Below, piece after piece: positions 43,181 through 51,526 of a stretch of 64,000 bases of DNA; within the stretch, counting starts at the first letter, position 1, and the number at the start of each line of letters is the position of its first letter. The DNA is from Microvenator marinus (GTDB lineage Bacteria > Myxococcota_A > Bradymonadia > Bradymonadales > Bradymonadaceae), in NCBI RefSeq assembly GCF_007993755.1, contig NZ_CP042467.1, positions 1,017,501-1,081,500 on the forward strand, in the 5' to 3' direction. Below the pieces are notes generated by a model. That model saw only the letters and a program-made list of their open reading frames with translations, did no database searches and had not been told where the DNA came from. The position numbers were made by a program, and so were the translations under genes.

Positions 43181-44628
43181 CGGCTTCAACTCCAAGAGAC
43201 TTCCCCGAACTCCCAGACACTATCCACAAAATCCATATCATCGGAGTTTGCGGAACCGGAATGGGTAGCCTGGCGGCCATGCTGAAAGCTCGTGGTTTCG
43301 ATGTTCGCGGAAGTGACGCAGGCGGCTACCCACCGATGTCTGATTGGCTCGATGAGCAGGGGATTGAGTTGATGCGTGGCTATAGCCGCTCAAACCTCGA
43401 CTGGAACCCAGACCTCGTGATCGTTGGGAATGTCTGCAGAGCCGAGTACGAGGACGCGGTGGAGATGCGAGAGCGCGGATTTCCTCATCTGAGTTTTCCA
43501 GAAGCCCTCTACCACTTCTTCATGAAATCCAAGCGAAACCTCGTGATCAGCGGAACGCACGGAAAAACAACTACCACGAGCATGGTCGCGTGGATGATGA
43601 CCGAAGCCAATGTCGACCCTAGCTTTATGGTCGGAGGTATCACGGGAAATTTCGGCACGAACTACCGCCTGGGTCAGGGAGACGTCTTCATTGTTGAAGG
43701 AGACGAGTACGACACCGCGTATTTCGACAAGGTCCCCAAGTTTTGGCACTACGCCCCTGGCCGACTTCTCATCAACAATATCGAATTCGATCACGCCGAT
43801 ATCTATCCTGATGTCGAGGCCATCGAATCGGTTTTTGAACGGCTTGTGTCGCTCGTAGGTCCGTCTGGAAGCATCTGGATCAACGGAGACGATCCGCGTT
43901 GTGAGCACGTGGTCCGACATGCCTGCGCTGTGGTCAAACGATTCGGACTCTCTGAAAACAACGACCTGAGAGCCACTGAGATAGCCTACGGAGCCAAGAC
44001 CACCTGCGAAGTCTCGCTCGATGGCGAATCGCTCGGCACCTGGACGCTCAACGCCCCTGGCGAGTTCAATGTTCGAAACATGCTCGGTGCAATCGCCTTG
44101 GGCATCGATGAAGGACTTCCAATCCGAACGATGAAAGAAGCAATGGCTGGATTCAAAGCCACCAAGAAGAGGCAAGAGGTCATTGGAGAGGTGGAGGGAA
44201 TCACCATCATCGACGATTTTGCGCACCACCCAACGGCCGTAGAAGCCACGATGAAGGCATTGCGCACACAATTTCCAGAACGCCGGATTTGGGCGATTTT
44301 TGAGGCCAAATCCAACACTTCGCGTCGGAAGGTTTTCCAAAACGATTACCCCAAAGGCCTCGCGCTCGCGGACCGCGTGATCTTATCCAAACCCTTTCAA
44401 AAGAACGACAACCTGCCGGTAAACCAAATGCTCGATATCGAGGAGCTCGCTCGGTCGATTGAGGCACTTGGCCCCCCTACCCTTCTGATCCCTGAAGTTG
44501 ACGATATCGTTGATCATCTCGCGGCCGAAGCGGCGCCTGGCGATCTCATCGTGGGACTTTCAGGTTCAGCCTTCGGTGGCCTTCATCGCAAGGTTTTAAG
44601 CGCACTTCAGCAAAGATTCGCCAAGTAG
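43177..44628 (+). CDS. mpl: UDP-MurNAc:L-Ala-gamma-D-Glu-meso-DAP ligase
   Basis: A 483-residue ATP-dependent peptidoglycan recycling enzyme that attaches tripeptide to UDP-N-acetylmuramate in the cytoplasm. The N-terminal motif is IHIIGVCGTGMGSLAAMLKARG, the ATP loop is SGTHGKTTTTSMVAWM (about 124-139), and the family hallmark DDFAHHPTAVEATMKALR is present, as in Mur ligases of the Mpl group. Length is slightly over E. coli Mpl (457). ATG 43177 overlaps the PilZ stop, so it is expressed with it. A probable terminator follows. Confidence 0.9.
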   Translation: MTASTPRDFPELPDTIHKIHIIGVCGTGMGSLAAMLKARGFDVRGSDAGGYPPMSDWLDEQGIELMRGYSRSNLDWNPDLVIVGNVCRAEYEDAVEMRERGFPHLSFPEALYHFFMKSKRNLVISGTHGKTTTTSMVAWMMTEANVDPSFMVGGITGNFGTNYRLGQGDVFIVEGDEYDTAYFDKVPKFWHYAPGRLLINNIEFDHADIYPDVEAIESVFERLVSLVGPSGSIWINGDDPRCEHVVRHACAVVKRFGLSENNDLRATEIAYGAKTTCEVSLDGESLGTWTLNAPGEFNVRNMLGAIALGIDEGLPIRTMKEAMAGFKATKKRQEVIGEVEGITIIDDFAHHPTAVEATMKALRTQFPERRIWAIFEAKSNTSRRKVFQNDYPKGLALADRVILSKPFQKNDNLPVNQMLDIEELARSIEALGPPTLLIPEVDDIVDHLAAEAAPGDLIVGLSGSAFGGLHRKVLSALQQRFAK

Positions 44629-44687
44629 CGCCCAAAAAAAATCAAAAAATTTCGCAACTTTTCCTCCAAGTGTCCGAAAAAGTTTCT

Positions 44688-44706
44688 GAGGCACTCGCCT
44701 CGTTTT
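44688..44706 (+). terminator. Probable rho-independent terminator after mpl
   Basis: GAGGC (44688-44692), loop ACTC, GCCTC (44697-44701), then a T run (44703-44706). It lies 60 bp after the mpl stop and about 25 bp before the next ATG. Confidence 0.5.
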
Positions 44707-44729
44707 GAAATTTTTCTAACGGAGGATTT

Positions 44730-45329
44730 ATGCGTTGCATGATTTTTGCGACCATCTTTATAAGTTGTCTACTATTCGCCAGCGCCGCCACCGCACGGGT
44801 TCCCGACGTCAGGGAGGTCCAACAAGCGGCGCTCAATGCACACAAACTCAATGATGATCAGCTCGACCGGTGGTCTTCAAGAGCTCGACTCGCCAATCTC
44901 GTACCCCAAGTCACATTCGGGGCTGATTTCGGGTTCGACGACGTAGAATCCGAAGACTACCGAGAGCTGCTCGCCAACACCGACGATGAGCTCTTATTCA
45001 AGACCTTGCAATCGGACTCGAAAACTCAGCGTGGACAAGATTGGGGCTTCAAAGTGGGCCTCACCTGGAAACCCGCGGGCCTTATCTTTGACTCTGCAGA
45101 GCTTTCGGCCGCACGGGTCGAGAGGATCAACGCCGTCCATCGAACCAAACTCCTGGAGGAAGTCACCCACTTGTTCTTCGAATGGCGAGACGCGGAAAGA
45201 CAGTCTCAACGCGCGCCGCATGAAGATCGCGAGAGGCAGATCACACGGTCAGAGCTTGCCGCTGCTCGCCTCGACGCGCTCACAAATGGCTGGTTTCGAC
45301 ACACGCTTCGCGAAGGAGGGGAAAAATGA
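44730..45329 (+). CDS. Short exported TolC/OEP-like protein
   Basis: A 199-residue protein with a signal peptide (about 1-23, cut near ATA-RVP). It has an outer-membrane efflux-like helical pattern: REVQQAALNAHKLNDDQ and later LANLVPQVTFGADFGF, with a helical hairpin near VTHLFFEWRDAERQ. Typical TolC proteins are 400-500 residues, so this is a short version or only a related helix. GGAGG lies directly upstream of the ATG. Its stop overlaps the next lipoprotein gene by four bases (ATGA), so the two are expressed together. Function unknown. Confidence 0.55.
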   Translation: MRCMIFATIFISCLLFASAATARVPDVREVQQAALNAHKLNDDQLDRWSSRARLANLVPQVTFGADFGFDDVESEDYRELLANTDDELLFKTLQSDSKTQRGQDWGFKVGLTWKPAGLIFDSAELSAARVERINAVHRTKLLEEVTHLFFEWRDAERQSQRAPHEDRERQITRSELAAARLDALTNGWFRHTLREGGEK

Positions 45330-46105
45330 AAAAGCTAACATTCTTCTTTCTTACGCTTTGCGCATGTGTCGAACCCAACGATTCATCATGCCGCAAGAGC
45401 TTTGATTGCCCGTCTGACACATTTTGTATGGCGGGCACATGTACCGCCATGCCTGCACCAGAAGAAGCCAAGACGGGCGGCCTGGAGGCTGAGCAAACTC
45501 AGCCCAAGCAAAACAAACTTCCCGAGTTCGAACCGGAACCTGAGGTCGAACCCATTGAACCTGGGCCGGACGGCGAACCCGAACCGGACGAAATTGTGGA
45601 GCCTGAACCAACGTACGACCCGGAGCACCCATGTCTCGCGCCCTATCAGCCTGAACCGGGGGCCCTTATCATCAGCGAAGTACTCTCGGATCCCCCAAAT
45701 GGACTGGACGGTGACGCAAATTCGGACGGAGAACGAGACGCTTACTCCGACGAATTTGTGGAACTTGAAAACCTCACGCCCTTCGCACTGGCACTTGATG
45801 ACGTGCACCTATACGTCGGAGAGCGGCATAAATTCCACTTCCAAGAGTTCTGTCTGAAGCCCTACGAAAAAGTGGTCGTTTTTAGTTCCGGGACCACCAA
45901 TCTTCCACCCGAGATTTCAGTGTTCACCACCGAAACACGGCTCGGATTACCAAACGCCGGAGGCTACGTGGACATCATGATCCGAGATCTTCTCGTGGAT
46001 ACCTTCGTGTTCCCAGAGAATTCCTACGGCTCATGGGTACCCGGCGAGGGCTCAGTTCAGAGCCACTTCGATGCCCACCAGTCTTGGTTTAGCCCGGGTT
46101 ACTAG
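45326..46105 (+). CDS. Lipoprotein with lamin-tail-like domain
   Basis: A 259-residue lipoprotein (signal MKKLTFFFLTLCAC). A short Cys-rich segment (DSSCRKSFDCPSDTFCMAGTC) is followed by a Pro/Glu-rich linker, then a domain (about 105-210) matching the bacterial lamin-tail (LTD) pattern: ALIISEVLSDPP, GDANSDGERDA, DEFVELEN and LKPYEKVVVFSSG. LTD domains in bacteria occur on surface proteins, usually as attachment modules. Coupled with the preceding TolC-like gene (ATGA). Confidence 0.7.
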   Translation: MKKLTFFFLTLCACVEPNDSSCRKSFDCPSDTFCMAGTCTAMPAPEEAKTGGLEAEQTQPKQNKLPEFEPEPEVEPIEPGPDGEPEPDEIVEPEPTYDPEHPCLAPYQPEPGALIISEVLSDPPNGLDGDANSDGERDAYSDEFVELENLTPFALALDDVHLYVGERHKFHFQEFCLKPYEKVVVFSSGTTNLPPEISVFTTETRLGLPNAGGYVDIMIRDLLVDTFVFPENSYGSWVPGEGSVQSHFDAHQSWFSPGY

Positions 46106-46108
46106 AAA

Positions 46109-46136
46109 GTGGGTGAAGACTTCGGTCTTCACCCAC
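46109..46136. terminator. Strong bidirectional hairpin with TTCG loop
   Basis: GTGGGTGAAGAC (46109-46120), loop TTCG, GTCTTCACCCAC (46125-46136): a perfect 12-bp stem with a stable tetraloop, filling the 36-bp gap between convergent genes. It should terminate or stabilise transcripts in both directions. Confidence 0.75.
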
Positions 46137-46141
46137 ACTTC

Positions 46142-47389
46142 TCAAAATGAATAGCTCGCACCTAGCCCCAAGATGTGGGCGGTGGTTCGGTAGAAACCGT
46201 CATTATTTCCATTTCGGATCTCACGCGTCGTGGCCACGTATTGATAGCCAAGGTCCAAGCGCAAAGGGTCCAGTTGGTATCCGAGGCCAGCCGAAACAAC
46301 GCCGCGGTGATTGCCCGGAAGTGAAGGTGAAACCGTTGCGTCTGGAATTGGGCTCATGTCGTAGGCAGCGCCAACTCGAAGGGCCAGGTCATCGCGAACC
46401 ATGTACTCAAGACCCAATCGAAACGTGGGAGAGTCCATCCAATCCCCTTCGATCACAGTCGTCGGCGGATTCGTGGAATCAGCGCCTACTTCACATGCCG
46501 GATCGCCGGCTTCGCAAGGCTCGCTAAACTCGAGTTCGACTTGGTCGTACGAATTCCAGTACGTGAGCGAAACATCCAGGCCGATAAAGAGCGATTCATC
46601 CCTGTAACCGACGCCTGCACTCAAGGTTTGCGGCAGCGTTATCGAAGTGGAAATCGCCTGATCCACGAAGGTCGATTCAAATGGCGTATCTTCCTCACCT
46701 TCAAAGTGGGCTTTGCCCTCGAAGTCGAGAGTCACTGAAGACTTGTAGTTCAAGCCAAATGACCATTCATCGCTCGGACGCCAGAGAAGTGATGCTCCGG
46801 CCCCAAAACCAAGGGCGTCCCCGCCAAGCTGTGCATCAACTTCGCGACCGTCGGGCCGCAACACGATGGCACGAGTCAATTCCACGGAGCCAAAAACAAC
46901 TTGTGCACCCGCCGAAACTGACACTCCTGAACCCGGAATCTCGTAGGCGATGTTGGGATTGATGTTCATCGTCTGAAGCGCTTGTTTACGGACGATTTCC
47001 CGACCTGACCAATCTTGTGGCCACTCGATTGTTAGGCCGTAAGGAAAGGTCGCCCCAACTCCCACCGCAAGACCAGGGATCACCGAGTACCCCAGGTGCA
47101 AATTCGGAGGAGGAATCAGGTTAAACTCAGTCGAAGTCTCGCTCCCGTCGTCACCACGAAACGAGGTCGAAGGGATGATCATCACGTCGCCCACACTCGC
47201 GCTGAACTCAGTCAGCGTCATCGCGGCGGGATTGTAATACGAACTATTCGGCTCTTCAGTGTTCGCAACGCCTACGCCGGCCATGGCGGTGGCCGTCGCA
47301 CTCTGGTTCGTGTTCGCGAATCCAGCAGCAAAAACGTCCGAGGCGCTCATCAAACCGAGTGCACATATCCAAAATCCACTAGTTCTCAT
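46142..47389 (-). CDS. FadL/OmpP1-family outer membrane transport protein
   Basis: A 415-residue outer-membrane protein of the FadL/TodX type, which takes hydrophobic substrates such as fatty acids across the outer membrane. I chose ATG 47389, preceded by AGGAAAG and followed by a signal peptide (MRTSGFWICALGLMSASDVFA). The mature N-terminus has the conserved AGFANTNQSATATAMAGVGVANTEEPNSSYYNPAAM region that forms the plug. The barrel strands end in the terminal aromatic (ASYSF). The upstream lipase-like gene is on the same strand 23 bp away, suggesting a joint lipid-uptake function. Confidence 0.82.
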   Translation of the reverse strand: MRTSGFWICALGLMSASDVFAAGFANTNQSATATAMAGVGVANTEEPNSSYYNPAAMTLTEFSASVGDVMIIPSTSFRGDDGSETSTEFNLIPPPNLHLGYSVIPGLAVGVGATFPYGLTIEWPQDWSGREIVRKQALQTMNINPNIAYEIPGSGVSVSAGAQVVFGSVELTRAIVLRPDGREVDAQLGGDALGFGAGASLLWRPSDEWSFGLNYKSSVTLDFEGKAHFEGEEDTPFESTFVDQAISTSITLPQTLSAGVGYRDESLFIGLDVSLTYWNSYDQVELEFSEPCEAGDPACEVGADSTNPPTTVIEGDWMDSPTFRLGLEYMVRDDLALRVGAAYDMSPIPDATVSPSLPGNHRGVVSAGLGYQLDPLRLDLGYQYVATTREIRNGNNDGFYRTTAHILGLGASYSF

Positions 47390-47412
47390 AACTTTCCTTT
47401 TGAGGCACATCA

Positions 47413-50400
47413 TCATTGCCCCCCTGAACATGTGGCCGCGTAAAGCTCGACCGGAAGTGTCGCGTCTCCATCCAACCCACTTCGAATCCATTCGGCAGAT
47501 TGCTCCCGCGCGCACATCGTCTGCGCACTTTCATCAGCACTCACCAAGAAGCCATGCCCGATCCCTTCGAACGTCGTGTTCTCCAAACTCACTCCGAGTT
47601 CCTGAGCGAGCAAGAGGGTCGAGGAGTTCGGCACCGTGGCATCATCTTGAGCCATTTGAACCAGTACTTCTTTGAGCGGGACGTTCCCCAAAACGATATA
47701 GGACTCATCGCCCGGATCCCAAAGTAGGTCTTCAAGCGGGTCTCGCGTCAGGTGCCTTGCAAAGATATACGGGTCAGCTTGCTCACCCAACCATTGAATG
47801 AAGTGCAGAGTCTGGAGATACCCGAAGGTACCCACTTCGACCGCCCCATCCAAAAGGCTCGAGAACACCTCGGAGTCGCGAAGGAGCACGCCGTAACTTC
47901 CTCCAGCCACATTGAGCACCACCGGGCCAACCTCTGGCTCGAGCGCCGAGAGCAAGGTCCCGACAAAGCCTCCCATGCTGATGCCTACGTAACCGATTGT
48001 TGACGTCTCATCGGTGATGTCCAGCTCAACCATATCGTCCAGTGCACCAGCTCGGATATGTTTGGTGAGGACAACCAAGTCGATCACTGACTGCCAAAGA
48101 CTTCCCTTCGTGCCCACCAGGTCGAGTCCGATGAAGTTCTCCCCACTGTCTGCAGGGCGCTCATCGGGATGAAGTGTCTGCGAGGAGGCCGACCGGCCAC
48201 CGTGGAGTGGTAGGTCCATCGCCACCGTTACGAGACACTTCTCGGCCAGCGTGTTTGCCATCGAAACGCCCATGGACTGGCGCCAATCGCCATTTCCATG
48301 TTGGGCAATCACAACGTCGTAGGGCGGTGTGCAATTCGAAGCGCGCGGCACGAAAACACTGACCCCGATTCGCTCGGTCACAACGTCATCGAAGCCCAAT
48401 ACTCGACGATTCGCGTCGAAGAAATTCAGACTGTCGAGCTCACCTCGCCATTGAATCCACTCCACATTGCCCAAACTCACCTCTTGGGTGGCGTCATTGG
48501 GATGCGGAACCGTGAAATCCTCCGGGAGTGGTCCTTCCAAATACGGGTCGTCAGCGCAATCGAGCCCACAAGCACGATAGCCGTTCAATTCACCTCGCAG
48601 AGCGAGCTTGGCGAGCGCCTGCCCTCTGAGCTGCTGAAGTGGCTCGTATGTTTTCTGGGTCTGATAAGCCCACGCACTCACAACATCTTCGCGGTCAAAG
48701 CCCAGGACTGCCGCAGCGAGCCAAAGATCGGCGTATTGCTGACGCGCGCCCTCTAAAAGGGCCGCCGTTGCGTCGTCTAGCGCGTCGATTTGTGACACGC
48801 CCTGGTCGTCGATCAGGGCGTACTGACTGCGAAGGAAGACAAAAGCCGGCGACGGCTGAGCACCAAATCCATTGGACCCAAGCATTCCATTGGTCGCGAA
48901 TCCTGCGATCAACGTATCCGGAGTGAGCGGACGATTAAAATCCACCAAAACATGACCAAACTCGTATCTCACCTCGTACTCTTCAGGCTCTAGCGGAGGC
49001 GGGGGAATGTCTGTCACTTCCGCAACAAGCACGTGGTCCTTTGTGACGGTCTCACTGGCCAACGGCGCCCCTTCTGTGGGCAGCCAGTTCGTTGCAGAAA
49101 CACTAAATCCGGTGCGCTGACTCAATTCGTCAAAGAGTTGGGCTTGAAGCGGGTCTTCTGGAGGAGCCGCCGGATTGTAGAGCAAGCAAATCGGTCGATC
49201 GTCAGCACAACCAGCCGTCAAAAACGCGTTGGGGAACGCTAAAACAGCCGTCGAAGGGTCAAATGCGACGAAACTATCCGACCAAGTGCCCCATACCCAA
49301 AACGCTGCCAGGTCCTCATGACTAAGCCCTGTGCGCGCATTGGCAACTTCAACAACCGGCCGCAACCCCTGACGAATCGCTTCGATTCGAGCAGCGTCTG
49401 CATTCGGAATCTCAGCCACAAGGCTATTGCCGTTCTCATCAGCTACGGGATGTGGCTGAACACTCATTGCCACGGCCGGTGGTGCAAGGACAGGGAGGCC
49501 ATTTGCACCAGTCAGCCCCTGTGTCGCGAAGGCCACGTATTGAGTGTTCAAACTCATCTCTTGCGTTGGCGTAATCAAGAGCGCACGAGCCTCAGCAGAG
49601 TACTCGACGCTCACGTCCACGCGCTCCAAACCCGCCTCCCCTACTCGCCAGACCTGAACCGTGGACGTCGTCACCGTCTCGGGGTCGATCTCCCCCGTCA
49701 ACGGAAGGGTAATCGGCGTGGTGGTTGGCCAACCATGGAGGCCGTCAAGATAGGTATCAAAAGTGCCTTGAGCACATCGGGTCAAGGTACATGCGCCTCT
49801 CACACAAAGTTGGCCAACACCCGAGCAATCCGAGGACTCCTCACATGCAGCACCCGAGCTGGTCGGTCCGCAAAAGTTAAGAGCGTTTCGAGGGAACGTC
49901 CCATCCGAATCCAACGCAAGCGTGTTTGGAATTGGAAGCGTGGACGTTGCGGGGTCCAACACCGTAAACACGTTCTCCGACGTGCTCCATACGTTCAAAC
50001 TCACAAGCTCTTCCGCCTGGATGCCCTCAACTGAAAGCGCCTCGACCACTGGCGAGATCAATCGTCTCAAACCTTCAATCCGTGCGGCCGTCCCGCTATC
50101 CACAGAAGAAACTGTCGATTGCCCATTGCCGTCCACCAAGGGTTGAGTGGAGAGTGCCAAATAAAGCGCACTTGATGCAAGCACAGACTCCGAATCTGAC
50201 CCGCGAAGCGAATTCGTCACGGCCAACGCGTAACGTGCGCCGGGCTCAAGATCCATCGCTGGTACAACGCGAAGCTGTGACGAACATACGGCGGAATTAC
50301 AAACCTCCGCATCATCTGAGTTCTCCTCATAGATCAATTGGAATTCTAGCGAGCTCAACTCGCCGGCCTCTGACACCGAGTAGAGCGTCACCGCCCCGTC

Positions 50401-50694
50401 CAATGAAGACTGAGCAAGGCGTCCCGAAAACGGTACCGTAATCGGGGTGGTTGGATTCCAGCCCGTCGCTTGCCCTAACCAGCTATTGAACTCGCCTTGA
50501 GCCGCGTCACCGGGTCTGTTTGGCAGTGTTCCGTCGGAGTCGAGCGCCGCATTGTTCGGTAGCGGGATCGTTGCCGTATCCACATCAAATACCGCACTTA
50601 CCCTCGAATCTGACGGCCTCGCATCTTCAGGAATCTCCGGCGCACACGCAGAGAAAAATCCCAAAGAGATTATGGCCCACTTCAATCGTGACAT
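47413..50694 (-). CDS. Large VolA-like lipase lipoprotein with triplicated N-terminal module
   Basis: A 1093-residue lipoprotein (MSRLKWAIISLGFFSAC, C17; start ATG 50694 with GGAGG upstream). Three similar modules lie at about 32-239, 243-474 and 476-679. Each begins with a phrase of the type FDPSTA-x-L-x-x-PN and most include a 'TTPIT-x-P-x-SG' phrase, and end in a helix such as ARIEGLRRLISPVVE. This resembles the N-terminal domain of virulence-factor lipases. The C-terminal part (about 774-1079) is an alpha/beta hydrolase with HGNGDWR, nucleophile S906 in GISMGG, and a likely His at about 1047 (GIGHGF). It probably hydrolyses extracellular lipids. Confidence 0.7.
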   Translation of the reverse strand: MSRLKWAIISLGFFSACAPEIPEDARPSDSRVSAVFDVDTATIPLPNNAALDSDGTLPNRPGDAAQGEFNSWLGQATGWNPTTPITVPFSGRLAQSSLDGAVTLYSVSEAGELSSLEFQLIYEENSDDAEVCNSAVCSSQLRVVPAMDLEPGARYALAVTNSLRGSDSESVLASSALYLALSTQPLVDGNGQSTVSSVDSGTAARIEGLRRLISPVVEALSVEGIQAEELVSLNVWSTSENVFTVLDPATSTLPIPNTLALDSDGTFPRNALNFCGPTSSGAACEESSDCSGVGQLCVRGACTLTRCAQGTFDTYLDGLHGWPTTTPITLPLTGEIDPETVTTSTVQVWRVGEAGLERVDVSVEYSAEARALLITPTQEMSLNTQYVAFATQGLTGANGLPVLAPPAVAMSVQPHPVADENGNSLVAEIPNADAARIEAIRQGLRPVVEVANARTGLSHEDLAAFWVWGTWSDSFVAFDPSTAVLAFPNAFLTAGCADDRPICLLYNPAAPPEDPLQAQLFDELSQRTGFSVSATNWLPTEGAPLASETVTKDHVLVAEVTDIPPPPLEPEEYEVRYEFGHVLVDFNRPLTPDTLIAGFATNGMLGSNGFGAQPSPAFVFLRSQYALIDDQGVSQIDALDDATAALLEGARQQYADLWLAAAVLGFDREDVVSAWAYQTQKTYEPLQQLRGQALAKLALRGELNGYRACGLDCADDPYLEGPLPEDFTVPHPNDATQEVSLGNVEWIQWRGELDSLNFFDANRRVLGFDDVVTERIGVSVFVPRASNCTPPYDVVIAQHGNGDWRQSMGVSMANTLAEKCLVTVAMDLPLHGGRSASSQTLHPDERPADSGENFIGLDLVGTKGSLWQSVIDLVVLTKHIRAGALDDMVELDITDETSTIGYVGISMGGFVGTLLSALEPEVGPVVLNVAGGSYGVLLRDSEVFSSLLDGAVEVGTFGYLQTLHFIQWLGEQADPYIFARHLTRDPLEDLLWDPGDESYIVLGNVPLKEVLVQMAQDDATVPNSSTLLLAQELGVSLENTTFEGIGHGFLVSADESAQTMCAREQSAEWIRSGLDGDATLPVELYAATCSGGQ

Positions 50695-50786
50695 CCTGCC
50701 TCCAACTCTCAGTTTCCAATATCTCGGTTCATAGCAATTGTTCGGCATCATAGTCCAAAAGCTTCTGCTTTCAAGCATGCACCGTC

Positions 50787-50815
50787 TTGTCGCACTCTTC
50801 ATTCAATGTTAATAG
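50787..50815 (+). promoter_or_regulatory. Sigma-70 promoter of the bactofilin operon
   Basis: TTGTCG (50787-50792), 17-base spacer, TAATAG (50810-50815), about 60 bp before the first bactofilin. The intervening leader contains GCCC...GGGC that could form a hairpin. Confidence 0.5.
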
Positions 50816-50875
50816 TCCGGCTCCCCAAAATGGCCCGAGTTTTATGGGCTCCCCTTGCGGAGAAGGAACGATATC

Positions 50876-51190
50876 ATGGCGATGATCGGAGAGGGTATCC
50901 TCATCAAAGGCCGCATAAGCGGTAGCGTCGACCTTACGGTCGCAGGGAATGTCGAAGGACAAATCTCCCTCGACAGCGAACTCACTATCACCGAATCAGG
51001 ACAAGTAGTCGCTGATGTTGACGCACATCGTGTTCATATCCATGGACACTATAGTGGCAACCTCGTGGCTCAAGACCTCATTCATCTCAACGCTAATGCA
51101 AAAGTAACGGGTAACCTCAGAGCACCTCGTATCGTGCTCGACGAAGGCGCCCGTTTCAAAGGCAACATCGACATGGATGTGCCAGCTTAA
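50876..51190 (+). CDS. Bactofilin (first of three)
   Basis: A 104-residue bactofilin, a cytoskeletal protein that polymerises without nucleotide. The core is a right-handed beta helix with hydrophobic-glycine periods (GRISGSVDLTVAGNVEGQI and NLVAQDLIHLNANAKVTGNL). The protein is short, with virtually no N-terminal extension. Start chosen at ATG 50876, with AAGGA upstream; a longer frame begins at 50855. It is followed 15 bp later by a paralogue. Bactofilins organise cell shape, polar complexes and chromosome segregation in several bacteria. Confidence 0.85.
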   Translation: MAMIGEGILIKGRISGSVDLTVAGNVEGQISLDSELTITESGQVVADVDAHRVHIHGHYSGNLVAQDLIHLNANAKVTGNLRAPRIVLDEGARFKGNIDMDVPA

Positions 51191-51205
51191 TTCTAGGAGG
51201 ACACA

Positions 51206-51523
51206 ATGGCTGAAACTGTGATTTCAAACGGTATCACGATCGACGGCGAGATTTCAGGAAATGAGCCCGTCACCGTCGAAGGTGTCGTGAAGGGTAAAAT
51301 CTCCCTTGAATCCTCGCTCCATGTCGCAAACGGTGGTGTTGTCGAGGCCGACGTCGTCTCGCAAAACATCGAAGTCAGCGGCCAGGTGACTGGAAACCTT
51401 ACCGCCAGCGAAAGAGTGCACATCGCAAGCGAAGGCCGAATGGTAGGCGATGTAAAGTCGCCTCGAATTCTCATCGCCGATGGCGCCGCATTCAAGGGTC
51501 ATATCGACATGGACGTGGACTAA
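51206..51523 (+). CDS. Bactofilin (second of three)
   Basis: A 105-residue bactofilin with the same beta-helix periods (GEISGNEPVTVEGVVKGKI, VTGNLTASERVHIASEG and GDVKSPRILIADGAAFKG). It differs from the first by several positions but is plainly a tandem duplicate. An AGGAGG ribosome site lies upstream (51195-51200), and the third bactofilin starts three bases after its stop. Confidence 0.85.
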   Translation: MAETVISNGITIDGEISGNEPVTVEGVVKGKISLESSLHVANGGVVEADVVSQNIEVSGQVTGNLTASERVHIASEGRMVGDVKSPRILIADGAAFKGHIDMDVD

Positions 51524-51526
51524 ACT

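Noticed and set aside
47389..47515. N-terminal extension of the FadL-type protein to 47515
   Set aside because: It would overlap the lipase gene and lacks a signal; the ATG at 47389 begins a clear signal peptide.
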